Below, one piece after another: positions 1-6,253 of a stretch of DNA of 10,514 bases (the first letter of the stretch is position 1; every line of letters begins with the position of its first letter). Below the pieces are notes generated by a model, which worked only from the letters and a program-made list of their open reading frames with translations, was not told the origin of the DNA and searched no databases. Position numbers and translations under genes: made by a program. Source of the DNA: Actinomycetes bacterium (lineage in GTDB: Bacteria; Actinomycetota; Actinomycetes; JAJYSQ01); contig JAJYSQ010000018.1 in assembly GCA_021793495.1 (NCBI GenBank), forward strand, positions 1-10,514, in the 5' to 3' direction.

Positions 1-281
1 AGATGGGCCGGTGCCGGGAGAACGCGTACTGCTGCGGTGGGGGTGGCGGTGGCATGTGGCTGGACGGGTTCAGCTCCGACCACGTCAGCGAGCGGCTGTC
101 CGAGCGCCGGGTGCGCGAGGCCGTGGCCAGCGGAGCCGACGTCCTGGCGGTCTGCTGCCCGTACGAGGTGTCCCGCTTCGAGGATGCGGCCAAGTCCACC
201 GGGAACCCGGGGCTGAAGGTCTACGACATCGTCGAGCTGATGGCTGCGGCGATGGGCCTGGCCCCGCTGCCCGGCAGCTGA
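1..281 (+). CDS. CCG-domain protein, HdrB/HdrD-like, 3' end only (candidate sHdrB3)
   Basis: The reading frame is open from the left edge, so the start and most of the protein are missing; about 92 C-terminal residues are visible. They hold the second half of a CCG (cysteine-rich) domain as in heterodisulfide reductase subunits HdrB/HdrD: a CCGGGGGG motif at visible residues 10-17, then CCPYE at 51-55. CCG domains bind a non-cubane [4Fe-4S] cluster in HdrB. The usual last Cys of the closing CPxC is replaced here (CPYE). The stretch closely parallels the C-terminus of the HdrD-like protein ending at 4327, with shared ERxSExRxREA, DAAKxTGN and VxDI elements, so the two are paralogous domains. 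The position directly before etfB and etfA matches the sHdrB3-etfAB-EMO order that I recall for type II sHdr clusters. The family is well supported; the specific sHdrB3 identity is inferred from context. GlpC- or LutA-like proteins are alternatives. Confidence 0.75.
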   Translation, partial: MGRCRENAYCCGGGGGGMWLDGFSSDHVSERLSERRVREAVASGADVLAVCCPYEVSRFEDAAKSTGNPGLKVYDIVELMAAAMGLAPLPGS

Positions 282-335
282 TGTCCGAGTCAGTGGAACG
301 CGAGTACCGACAGCCCCCACCACACCCGACACCGC

Positions 336-343
336 GAGGGGAG
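336..343 (+). promoter_or_regulatory. Ribosome binding site of etfB
   Basis: GAGGGGAG lies 5 nt before the GTG at 349. It fixes that GTG as the start, since the protein then begins with the typical ETF-beta opening MRIVVPMKAVPD. The rest of the 67-nt spacer (282-348) shows no convincing promoter or terminator, so etfB is probably cotranscribed with the upstream gene. Confidence 0.7.
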
Positions 344-348
344 ACGAC

Positions 349-1146
349 GTGCGCATCGTCGTACCGATGAAGGCAGTACCCGACCTGGTCGAGGAGATCG
401 AGATCACCGCCGACGGGACCGGGATCGACCGTGAGTACCTGAAGTTCGTGCTCAACGAGTGGGACGACCAGGCGTTGGAGGAAGCGCTGCTGGTCAAGGA
501 GGCCACCGGCGCCGAGGTGGTCGCGCTCGGGTTGGGCTCCGACCCGGACATCGACGCGTCGTTGTACACGGCGATCGCCAAGGGCGCCGACCGGGCGGTG
601 CGGCTGACCGGCGCCGGCGAGGTCCCCGACACCGCGACCCGGGCCCGAGCGGTCGCCGGCTACCTGCGGGACCACCCGGCCGACCTGGTGATCACCGGGG
701 TGCAGGCCCCCGACGACCTGGACGGCCAGCTGCCGGCCACGCTCGGCGCGCTGCTCGGCCACCCGCACGTCTCGGTGGTCGTCTCGGTGGCGCTGGTCAC
801 CGACCCACCGGAGCCGCCGGCCGTGCGGGTGCGTCAGGAGTTCGCCGGCGGACGCGCCGCCGAGCTGGTCGTGGACCTGCCCGCGGTCATCGGGCTGCAA
901 GCTGCCCGCCAGGCTCCCCGGTACGCCCCGATCAGCCGGATCCGCCAGGTCATGGCCGCCGGTGGGATCGAGCAGGTCGACCCCGGCCTGGCTCCCGGCT
1001 CGGCCACCGGGGCGTCCGGCCTCGCGGTGCGGCGGATGCACGCACCGGAGAAGACCAGCCACGCACAGATGCTCACGGGCAGCGCGGACGAGGTGGCCGG
1101 ACAGATCGTCGACCTGCTCAGGTCGCGTGGACTGGTGAAGGGGTAG
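349..1146 (+). CDS. etfB: Electron transfer flavoprotein, beta subunit
   Basis: At 265 aa this is close to the usual ETF-beta length. The N-terminus MRIVVPMKAVPD is the family's first beta strand, followed by NEWDDQALEEAL (about residues 36-47), matching the conserved ND.DxxALEEAL segment. DDLDGQ (about 122-127) matches the DxDxGQ nucleotide-binding loop, and APRYAPISRIRQ matches the PRY motif near the end of the domain. ETF-beta binds AMP or, in bifurcating ETFs, a second FAD, and pairs with ETF-alpha to carry electrons from a dehydrogenase to a membrane quinone oxidoreductase. It lies 4 nt before etfA and two genes before the EMO-like oxidoreductase, so the donor, carrier and quinone reductase appear to be encoded together. 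In this setting the electron source is probably an sHdr-type complex rather than an acyl-CoA dehydrogenase, which is inference. The start is fixed by a strong RBS. Confidence 0.93.
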   Translation: MRIVVPMKAVPDLVEEIEITADGTGIDREYLKFVLNEWDDQALEEALLVKEATGAEVVALGLGSDPDIDASLYTAIAKGADRAVRLTGAGEVPDTATRARAVAGYLRDHPADLVITGVQAPDDLDGQLPATLGALLGHPHVSVVVSVALVTDPPEPPAVRVRQEFAGGRAAELVVDLPAVIGLQAARQAPRYAPISRIRQVMAAGGIEQVDPGLAPGSATGASGLAVRRMHAPEKTSHAQMLTGSADEVAGQIVDLLRSRGLVKG

Positions 1147-1150
1147 TGGG

Positions 1151-2113
1151 ATGAGCAGCAACGTGATGGTTCTGGTCGAGGCCGAGGCCGGCGGGGTCAC
1201 CGACGCCACCGTCGAGCTGATCGGCAAGGCACGAGAGCTGGCCACGGCCTGGGGCGGGGCGGTCGAGGCCGTCGTCCTCGGCCCGGGCGAGGTCGGCACC
1301 GGTCTCGGCGGGGCGGACACGGTGGTCCGGGTGGAGCACCCGGGGCTGGCCACCTACCTGCCGGAGGCGTACGAGAACACCCTGGCCGAGCTGCTGGTCA
1401 CCCGGTCCCCACGGCTGCTGATGCTGGCCAACTCCACCGTCGGGCTGGACCTGGGCGCCGCCCTGGCGGTGGCCTGGGACGCCGAGCTGGTCGCGTACGT
1501 CGTCGGGCTGCAGACGGAGGGGACCACCGCGGTGGCCACCGCTCAGATCCTCGGAGGGAAGATCCTCGCCGAGGTGGGGATGGCCGCCGAGCGCGGCGTG
1601 GTCACCGTGGTCCCCGGATCCTTCCCGGCCGCCCTCGGCCGCGTCGCCGGTGAGCCGGAGCTGGTGACGGTGGACGCACCGGGGAGCCTGGGGTCGCTGC
1701 GGATGCGGCTGGAGCGGCTGGTCACCCCCGAGGGTGGGGACGTGGACATCACTGCCGCACCGATGCTGGTCTCCGTCGGCCGCGGGGTCGGATCGGCGGA
1801 CAACATCGAGCTGGCCCAGGAGATGGCCGACTACCTCGGGGCCACGGTCTCCTCCTCGCGTCCGGTGGTCGACGCCGGGTGGATGCCGAAGAGCCGTCAG
1901 GTGGGCAAGTCGGGGTTGACGGTCACGCCGCGGGCCTACCTGGCCTTCGGCATCTCCGGGGCACCCGAGCACCTCGAGGGGATGCGTGACTCCGAGCTGA
2001 TCATCGCGTGCAACACCGACGAGAACGCGCCGATCTTCGACGTCGCCCACTACGGCACCACGACCGACCTGTTCGAGCTGCTCCCGGCGCTGACCGGCCG
2101 ACTGGGTGGGTGA
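1151..2113 (+). CDS. etfA: Electron transfer flavoprotein, alpha subunit
   Basis: This 320-aa protein has the ETF-alpha layout: an N-terminal alpha/beta domain opening with NVMVLVEAEAGG, then a C-terminal FAD domain. Visible FAD-domain signatures are SVGRGVGSADN, SSSRPVVDAGWMPKSRQVGKSG, LAFGISGAPEHL and ACNTDENAPIF. They align with the family pattern GRG...SRxxVDAGW...RQVGQTG...GISGAxQH...NxDxxAPIF. Small deviations are KSG for the common QTG and ACN for AIN just before the last loop; I cannot say whether these shift the flavin potential. It forms a heterodimer with EtfB and carries the electron-transferring FAD. The ATG follows a purine-rich AAGGGG stretch at a good distance, with 4 nt between genes, and the stop is 3 nt before the next start, indicating one operon. 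Confidence 0.95.
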   Translation: MSSNVMVLVEAEAGGVTDATVELIGKARELATAWGGAVEAVVLGPGEVGTGLGGADTVVRVEHPGLATYLPEAYENTLAELLVTRSPRLLMLANSTVGLDLGAALAVAWDAELVAYVVGLQTEGTTAVATAQILGGKILAEVGMAAERGVVTVVPGSFPAALGRVAGEPELVTVDAPGSLGSLRMRLERLVTPEGGDVDITAAPMLVSVGRGVGSADNIELAQEMADYLGATVSSSRPVVDAGWMPKSRQVGKSGLTVTPRAYLAFGISGAPEHLEGMRDSELIIACNTDENAPIFDVAHYGTTTDLFELLPALTGRLGG

Positions 2114-2116
2114 GCG

Positions 2117-4327
2117 GTGCCCGAGCACCCGGGCGCGGTGGCCCTGGAGGTGACCCGGACGGTCTTCCAGGGCATCGACCTGGCGGGCAAGTCCCTGTTC
2201 TACGTCGTGTCCACCGCAGTGATCCTGGTGTTCCTCTACGGCTGGTACCGCCGGGTGGACAAGTACCGGCAGGGACGTCCCGCCGGCCGGGGGGCGACGT
2301 TCTGGCGGGCGGTGCGCGGAAAGGCGGATGTCGGACCCGCCGGCCGGCGGGACACCCGTACGGTCGGCACGCTCGCGGCCAGCTCGACGATCGCCCGCCG
2401 GGACACCTCGGCCGGCATCGCGCACTTCTTCATCTTCTGGGGGTTCATCGTCGCGTTCGTGGCCACCGTGATCCTCACCATCGACCACGACATCGTCGGC
2501 CCGGTCAGCAACGCGCTGTTCGGGCACACCGACAGCTTCTTCCACGGACCGTTCTTCGTCGTGTACTCCCTCACCGTCGACACCTTCGGCTTCGCCTTCC
2601 TGGTGGCCCTGGTCTCCATGGCGGTGCGCCGCGGGATCCGCCGGCCGTTCAAGCTCGGGTACGGCCGGGCGCAGAATCCCGACCAGGGGTACTCGCGGGG
2701 ACGGTACGTGGCGGGGGACTGGGTGTTCCTCGGATTGTTGATCGCGATCCTGGTCACCGCGTACCTGCTGACCGGGGCCCGCATCCTCAGCCAGGGCGAC
2801 CCGTGGTTCACCGCCCTGACCCCCTTCGGACGCACCGTCGCGGAGATCTACTCCGGCCTCGGGATGACCCCGGCCGCGGCCGCCACGGTGCACACGTACC
2901 TGTGGTGGGTGCACGCCGCCCTGGCGCTGGCGTTCGTGGCGTACATCCCGTACTCCAAGGCGATGCACATCCTGGTCGACGGCGTGAACCTGCTCGCCTC
3001 TGACCGGCGGGCGACCCGCGACCTGCCCGGCCCGGTGCCCGGTGCCGACCACGCCGGTTACCAGCAGATCTCGGACTTCACCTGGAAGGAGCTGCTGGAC
3101 CTGGACGCGTGCACCAAGTGCGGACGGTGCCACGACGTCTGCCCGGCGCGCACGGCAGGGGCTCCGCTGTCCCCGCGCGACCTCATCCTCGACCTGCGGC
3201 AGTGGGTGGACACCGCCGAGCACGGGATCACCCTGCTGGACCGCGAGTCCCGCCCCGACGCCACCGGCCCGCTCGCCCCGGCCGGTGAGGTGCCGATCGC
3301 CGGGGGCGTGATCCCCGCGGCGACCCTGTGGGCCTGCACGACCTGCATGGCGTGCGTGGACATCTGCCCGGTCGGCGTCGAGCACGTCCCGCTGATCGTG
3401 GAGCTGCGCCGGTCCCTGGTGGAGGAGGGGCAGATGGACCCGACCCTGCAGACGGCGATGAAGAACCTGGCCACCCAGGGCAACTCGTTCGGCAAGTCCG
3501 CACGGATGCGGGCCCGGTGGACCAAGGGGCTGGACTTCACCGTCACCGATGCCCGCAAGGAGCCGGTGACCTACCTGTGGTACGTGGGGGACTACGCCTC
3601 CTTCGACGACCGGCTGCAGGAGAACTCCCGACTGCTGGCCCGGCTGCTGCACGACGCGGGGGTGAGCTTCGGCATCCTCTACGAGGACGAGTGGAACTCC
3701 GGCAACGACGTGCGACGAGCCGGCGAGGAAGGGTTGTACGAGATGCTCGCCGAGCACAACATCGCCGCCCTGGCCGCCGCCGGGTTCCAGGAGATCTTCA
3801 CCACCGACCCGCACACGCTGAACACGTTGCGCAACGAGTACCCGGCACGCGGGGCCAGCTACACGGTCTGGCACTACACGGAGCTGCTGGCCCACCTGCT
3901 CGACACCGGGGCCCTGCCGGTACGCCCCCTGGGCCGCACGGTCACCTACCACGATCCGTGCTACCTGGCCCGGTACAACGAGGTGGTCCAGGCACCCCGG
4001 AGGATCCTCACCGCACTGGGGTGCGAGCTGGTGGAGATGCCGCGCAACCGGGCCAACACCTTCTGCTGCGGGGCCGGCGGCGGCCGGATCTGGATGGACG
4101 ACTCGATGCTCACCGAGCGCCCCAGCGAGAACCGCATCCGGGAGGCGGCCCTCCTGGACGTCGGGTACTTCGTGGTGTCCTGCCCCAAGGACATGACGAT
4201 GTACTCCGACGCCGCGAAGACCACGGGCAACGACGCGACCCTCACGGTGCTGGACATCACCCGGCTGGTCGACGAGGCGCTGGTCCGCCCGGCCCCCTCG
4301 GTAGGCGCGATGGACGTGCTGACGTGA
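2117..4327 (+). CDS. Membrane-bound HdrD-like ETF:(mena)quinone oxidoreductase (EtfD/EMO type)
   Basis: This 736-aa three-part protein begins with a NarI-like membrane domain of five likely helices (about residues 24-43, 100-122, 145-170, 202-222, 259-279). It carries His residues suited to haem ligation (H103, H143, H259, H266, H284). Next come two [4Fe-4S] ferredoxin motifs, CTKCGRCHDVCP (332-343) and CTTCMACVDICP (407-418). Last is an HdrD-type CCG region with HDPCYLARYNE (C615), FCCGAGGG (C650/C651) and SCP (C689). Proteins of this build (EtfD/FadF/EMO) move electrons from ETF to quinone. Its location directly after etfBA supports that role here. The first CCG repeat has lost its cysteines: GDYASFD at 491-497 where GCxxSFD is expected, and EWNSGND at 525-531 where ExCxGD is expected. 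The second lacks the final Cys. The GTG start is 3 nt after etfA, without a strong SD, so translational coupling is likely. Confidence 0.88.
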   Translation: MPEHPGAVALEVTRTVFQGIDLAGKSLFYVVSTAVILVFLYGWYRRVDKYRQGRPAGRGATFWRAVRGKADVGPAGRRDTRTVGTLAASSTIARRDTSAGIAHFFIFWGFIVAFVATVILTIDHDIVGPVSNALFGHTDSFFHGPFFVVYSLTVDTFGFAFLVALVSMAVRRGIRRPFKLGYGRAQNPDQGYSRGRYVAGDWVFLGLLIAILVTAYLLTGARILSQGDPWFTALTPFGRTVAEIYSGLGMTPAAAATVHTYLWWVHAALALAFVAYIPYSKAMHILVDGVNLLASDRRATRDLPGPVPGADHAGYQQISDFTWKELLDLDACTKCGRCHDVCPARTAGAPLSPRDLILDLRQWVDTAEHGITLLDRESRPDATGPLAPAGEVPIAGGVIPAATLWACTTCMACVDICPVGVEHVPLIVELRRSLVEEGQMDPTLQTAMKNLATQGNSFGKSARMRARWTKGLDFTVTDARKEPVTYLWYVGDYASFDDRLQENSRLLARLLHDAGVSFGILYEDEWNSGNDVRRAGEEGLYEMLAEHNIAALAAAGFQEIFTTDPHTLNTLRNEYPARGASYTVWHYTELLAHLLDTGALPVRPLGRTVTYHDPCYLARYNEVVQAPRRILTALGCELVEMPRNRANTFCCGAGGGRIWMDDSMLTERPSENRIREAALLDVGYFVVSCPKDMTMYSDAAKTTGNDATLTVLDITRLVDEALVRPAPSVGAMDVLT

Positions 4328-4788
4328 CCAGCGATGCGGTCACCACCCTGGCCGACGGTCTCGGGCGGCGGGTCCGGGACGTGGCCGGTGCCATGCGCCG
4401 GTACGACGGCTTCGTCGGCGAGGAGGGCGTGGGTGCCCGGGTCGTGCCCGAGAACCCCGGCACCCCCGGGGTCGCCCTCGACGCGGTGCTGCGCGCCCTG
4501 CGGGTCGGCGCCGACCCGCAGGCGTACCGCATCCTCGGCATGCTGGTGGCCGCGGACACCACGACCGGTGCGCTGGCCGCGACGCTCGGCACCGAACGCC
4601 TGGCGGTGTGGCGCCAGGTCGGTGAGCTGGCGACGGCCGGGCTGGTCGTGCACGTCCCGGTGGGAGACCGGGTCGGGGCGAGCGCGGCCGGACGGGCCCT
4701 GGTCGAGCTGGTGGATCACCTGGTCGGGGGGGTGCGGGTGGCGGCCGGTGCCGGGACCGGCCCCCGCACCGGGGCGGTGCACCGGTGA
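4324..4788 (+). CDS. Winged helix-turn-helix protein inside the operon, possible transcriptional regulator
   Basis: This 154-aa protein starts at a GTG that overlaps the previous stop (GTGA, 4324-4327). I do not recognise its family. Residues about 66-134 look like a winged helix: AYRILGMLVAAD (helix 1), TGALAATLGT (helix 2), ERLAVWRQVGELATAGLV (recognition helix), then a VVHVPVGDRVGAS wing and a C-terminal helix GRALVELVDHLV, as in ArsR/MarR-like folds. The N-terminal 60 residues are not recognisable. No cysteine is present, so it is not a thiol-sensing ArsR such as those described for sHdr clusters. It could regulate the operon or be a non-DNA-binding wHTH adaptor. The Gly/Ala-rich tail (140-154) is probably disordered. 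The gene call is firm through frame, overlap and codon pattern; the function is inferred from a fold-level resemblance. Confidence 0.6.
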   Translation: MTSDAVTTLADGLGRRVRDVAGAMRRYDGFVGEEGVGARVVPENPGTPGVALDAVLRALRVGADPQAYRILGMLVAADTTTGALAATLGTERLAVWRQVGELATAGLVVHVPVGDRVGASAAGRALVELVDHLVGGVRVAAGAGTGPRTGAVHR

Positions 4789-5120
4789 GCGCGGCCACGT
4801 CCACCGTGGGCTGCCCGTGGTGCGCGTTCTCCGCCAGGCCCCGAGCGTTGCAGACGCACCTGGCTGGCGAGCATCCCGAGCAGGTACGCACCCGGCAGGT
4901 CGAGGGGACTCTCCGGTACGAGATCACCTGCCCGAGGTGTGGAGCCCAGTACGACCAACGGGTCAAGAAAGCTGCCCGGGACCCCACGTTCGTCGCGGAG
5001 TTCGAACCCGAGATCCGGATGGTGGCGTTCGACATGCTCGTCCACCACCTGGTCGCCGAGCACGAGATGACCGAACCCGAAGCAGCACCGGACCGCACCG
5101 CCGAGCAGACTGGAGAATGA
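4785..5120 (+). CDS. Small protein with two CPxC...H zinc-finger-like modules
   Basis: This 111-aa protein overlaps the previous gene by GTGA (4785-4788) and the next by ATGA (5117-5120). It contains two similar metal-binding candidates. The first is CPWC (10-13) followed by HLAGEH (25-30), a compact C2H2-type finger. The second is CPRC (49-52) followed by HHLVAEH (87-93), the same pattern with a longer insert containing KKAARDP and an acidic FEPE segment. Each module ends in an HLxxEH-like helix. I know no named family for it. The CPxC pairs could bind zinc structurally, or could act as thiols in a sulfur-handling operon. A role as assembly factor or DNA/protein-binding adaptor is possible but unproven. 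Its tight coupling to the regulator-like gene and the lipoyl-carrier gene suggests a function tied to this system. The gene is well supported; the function is unknown. Confidence 0.62.
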   Translation: MSAATSTVGCPWCAFSARPRALQTHLAGEHPEQVRTRQVEGTLRYEITCPRCGAQYDQRVKKAARDPTFVAEFEPEIRMVAFDMLVHHLVAEHEMTEPEAAPDRTAEQTGE

Positions 5121-5560
5121 CCGTGGCCGTGGTGAACCACTGCACGCTGCCCGAGGACCTCTACTACCTGGTGGAGCGCCACGTGTGGGCCCGCCCCGAC
5201 GGGGACCTGGTGACCGTCGGCCTGTCTGACGTCGCCCAGAACCTCGCCCGGACCATCATCTCGGTCACCCTGAAGAGCCCCGGCCGGATGGTGGCGAAGG
5301 GCAAGAACGCCGCCACGGTGGAGAGCGGCAAGTGGGTCGGGCCGGTTCCCGCGCCGGTGAGCGGGGAGATCGTCGAGGTCAACGAGGCGTTGCGGACCAG
5401 CCCGGCGACGATCAACGCCGACCCGTACGGCGCCGGGTGGATCGCCCGGATCCGGGCCACCGACTGGGCCGGCGACTCCGCGGACCTGGCCACCGGAGAG
5501 CCGGGGATCGCCGCGTACCGCGAGTTCCTCGACCGTGAAGGGATCGCCTGCGGCGGGTGA
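5117..5560 (+). CDS. lbpA: Lipoate-binding protein 1 (GcvH-like, LbpA type)
   Basis: This 147-aa protein has the GcvH lipoyl-carrier fold. Its core is ATVESGKWVGPVPAPVSGEI at about 66-85, which aligns with the glycine-cleavage H-protein motif ESxK...SPxSGE and places the lipoyl-accepting lysine at K72. DPYGAGW (about 113-119) matches the H-protein NxxPYGxGW element. No other glycine-cleavage gene is present, while ETF, CCG, DsrE and lipoate-ligase genes are, so it fits the LbpA carriers of sulfur oxidation rather than GcvH. It has Cys at residue 9 and Cys at 145, just before the C-terminus. ATG 5117 overlaps the upstream stop, but GGAG at 5112-5115 is only 1 nt away. GTG 5123 sits 7 nt from that GGAG and is a real alternative start. 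I prefer ATG because both carriers then have Cys9 and Lys72. Confidence 0.85.
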   Translation: MTVAVVNHCTLPEDLYYLVERHVWARPDGDLVTVGLSDVAQNLARTIISVTLKSPGRMVAKGKNAATVESGKWVGPVPAPVSGEIVEVNEALRTSPATINADPYGAGWIARIRATDWAGDSADLATGEPGIAAYREFLDREGIACGG

Positions 5561-5565
5561 GCGAG

Positions 5566-6030
5566 ATGACCGATCAGACCTGGGCCGGGTGCATCGTGCC
5601 CGACGACCTGCTCTACGACGTGGCGTGCGACGTGTGGGTGCGTCGTGAGGACGACGAGGTCGTGCTGGGCATGACCGACGTGGCCCAGACGGCGAGCGGA
5701 CGGCTGGTTCAGATCACCTGGCTCCGGGTCGGACGGACCGTGGACCGGCACCGCCCGCTGGCCGCGATCGAGAGCGCGAAGTGGGTCGGCCCGTTCCCCA
5801 CCCCGCTGTCCGGCGTCCTGGTCGCGGTGAACGCCCAGGCGTTCGGCCGGGACATCGCGGTGGCCAACCGGGATCCGTACGGAGCGGGGTGGCTGGCCCG
5901 TGTGCGGCCCACCCGTTGGGAGCAGGAGGCCGGCCTGCTGGTCGACGGACGCCAGGCCTTCGAGCACTACCGGCAGGTCATCGCCGAGCGGAAGATCACC
6001 TGCTTCCGGTGCGCGGAGCAGACGAGATGA
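5566..6030 (+). CDS. lbpA: Lipoate-binding protein 2 (GcvH-like, LbpA type)
   Basis: This second GcvH-like carrier of 154 aa follows the first directly. The lipoyl motif is AAIESAKWVGPFPTPLSG with the acceptor lysine at K72, followed by NRDPYGAGW. It is clearly homologous to carrier 1 but divergent along its length, so it is an old paralogue and not a recent duplicate. Cys9 and a C-terminal ITCFRC (C146, C149) match cysteines placed similarly in carrier 1. An in-frame GTG at 5557 overlaps the upstream stop (GTGA) and would add three residues. I chose ATG 5566 because a GGTGAG precedes it by 4 nt and because it aligns Cys9 and Lys72 with carrier 1. Its stop codon lies inside the first unit of the 17-bp repeat array. 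Two carriers may serve different steps or different partner subunits, which is inference. Confidence 0.85.
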   Translation: MTDQTWAGCIVPDDLLYDVACDVWVRREDDEVVLGMTDVAQTASGRLVQITWLRVGRTVDRHRPLAAIESAKWVGPFPTPLSGVLVAVNAQAFGRDIAVANRDPYGAGWLARVRPTRWEQEAGLLVDGRQAFEHYRQVIAERKITCFRCAEQTR

Positions 6031-6106
6031 CCAGGCAGACGAGATGACCAGGCAGGCGAGATGACCAGGCAGGCGAGATGACCAGGCAGGCGAGATGACC
6101 AGGCAG
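6024..6106 (+). repeat. 17-bp tandem repeat, four full units and a 15-bp partial unit
   Basis: The unit is GAGATGACCAGGCAGGC. Full copies begin at 6024, 6041, 6058 and 6075, and a partial copy runs 6092-6106. The only internal difference is A for G at position 16 of the first copy. The array starts inside the last codons of lipoyl carrier 2 and ends inside the first codons of the small membrane-protein gene. Near-identity of the copies indicates recent expansion, probably by replication slippage. The length of 17 is not a multiple of 3, and each unit supplies an ATGA stop-start overlap. Confidence 0.97.
6027..6098 (+). other. Chain of four overlapping 6-codon mini-ORFs (stop-start cascade)
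   Basis: Mini-ORFs run 6027-6047 (MTRQTR), 6044-6064, 6061-6081 and 6078-6098 (each MTRQAR). Every one begins with the ATG of an ATGA whose TGA ends the preceding frame, starting from the stop of lipoyl carrier 2 at 6028-6030, and the last overlaps the ATG at 6095. A ribosome finishing carrier 2 could terminate and reinitiate repeatedly through the array. It is unknown whether the hexapeptides are made or matter. More simply, they are a by-product of duplicating an ATGA junction, and ribosomes may instead initiate directly at 6095. Confidence 0.6.
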
Positions 6107-6253
6107 ATGCAGGGCATGCCCGAGGGCACCGGGCCCCCGAGCGGACGGGTGCGCCGCATCCCCGGCTGGGCAGTGGCATCGACCGTGATCTTCCTGCTCT
6201 ACCTGGGGTTCCGGCTCGTCCAGGGCGTGCTCTGGCTCACCCACCACGTCTGA
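6095..6253 (+). CDS. Small single-pass membrane protein, 52 aa, unknown function
   Basis: This short gene starts at the last ATG of the repeat array. The protein opens with a polar, Gly/Pro-rich segment of about 17 residues and a basic patch (R18, R20, R21). One hydrophobic segment follows, about residues 25-47, containing WAVASTVIFLLYLGF and VQGVLWL, and the chain ends in HHV. The charge pattern predicts the N-terminus in the cytoplasm. I see no known family. Starts at 6107 or 6116 in the same frame would remove part of the repeat-derived N-terminus and are possible. The preceding repeat offers only weak AGGCGAG-like ribosome binding. Lying between the lipoyl carriers and the DsrE protein, it could anchor a soluble sulfur-transfer component to the membrane or act as a small EMO partner; both ideas are inference. 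Confidence 0.6.
   Translation: MTRQMQGMPEGTGPPSGRVRRIPGWAVASTVIFLLYLGFRLVQGVLWLTHHV

Noticed and set aside
85..1353. A 422-codon minus-strand open frame opposite etfB
   Set aside because: Same reason: ETF-beta motifs occupy the plus strand and the minus translation is low-complexity without any family signature.
1118..3952. A 944-codon open frame on the minus strand opposite etfA and the EMO gene
   Set aside because: The plus strand encodes clearly recognisable ETF-alpha and HdrD-like motifs here. The minus frame is a His/Arg/Gly/Pro-rich shadow of high-GC coding DNA with no domain.
349..4327. Fatty-acid beta-oxidation ETF operon
   Set aside because: EtfBA plus an EtfD-like protein would fit beta-oxidation, but no acyl-CoA dehydrogenase or thiolase is present, and the downstream genes encode lipoyl carriers, DsrE and lipoate ligase. 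It remains the main alternative if upstream DNA lacks sHdr genes.
5117..6030. Glycine-cleavage H proteins (gcvH)
   Set aside because: The lipoyl motif is GcvH-like, but there are no gcvT or gcvP genes, there are two divergent copies, and the neighbours are ETF, CCG, DsrE and lipoate ligase genes.
6024..6106. CRISPR array or transposon end
   Set aside because: The units are directly adjacent with no spacers and are only 17 bp long; no cas gene, transposase or terminal inverted repeat is present.
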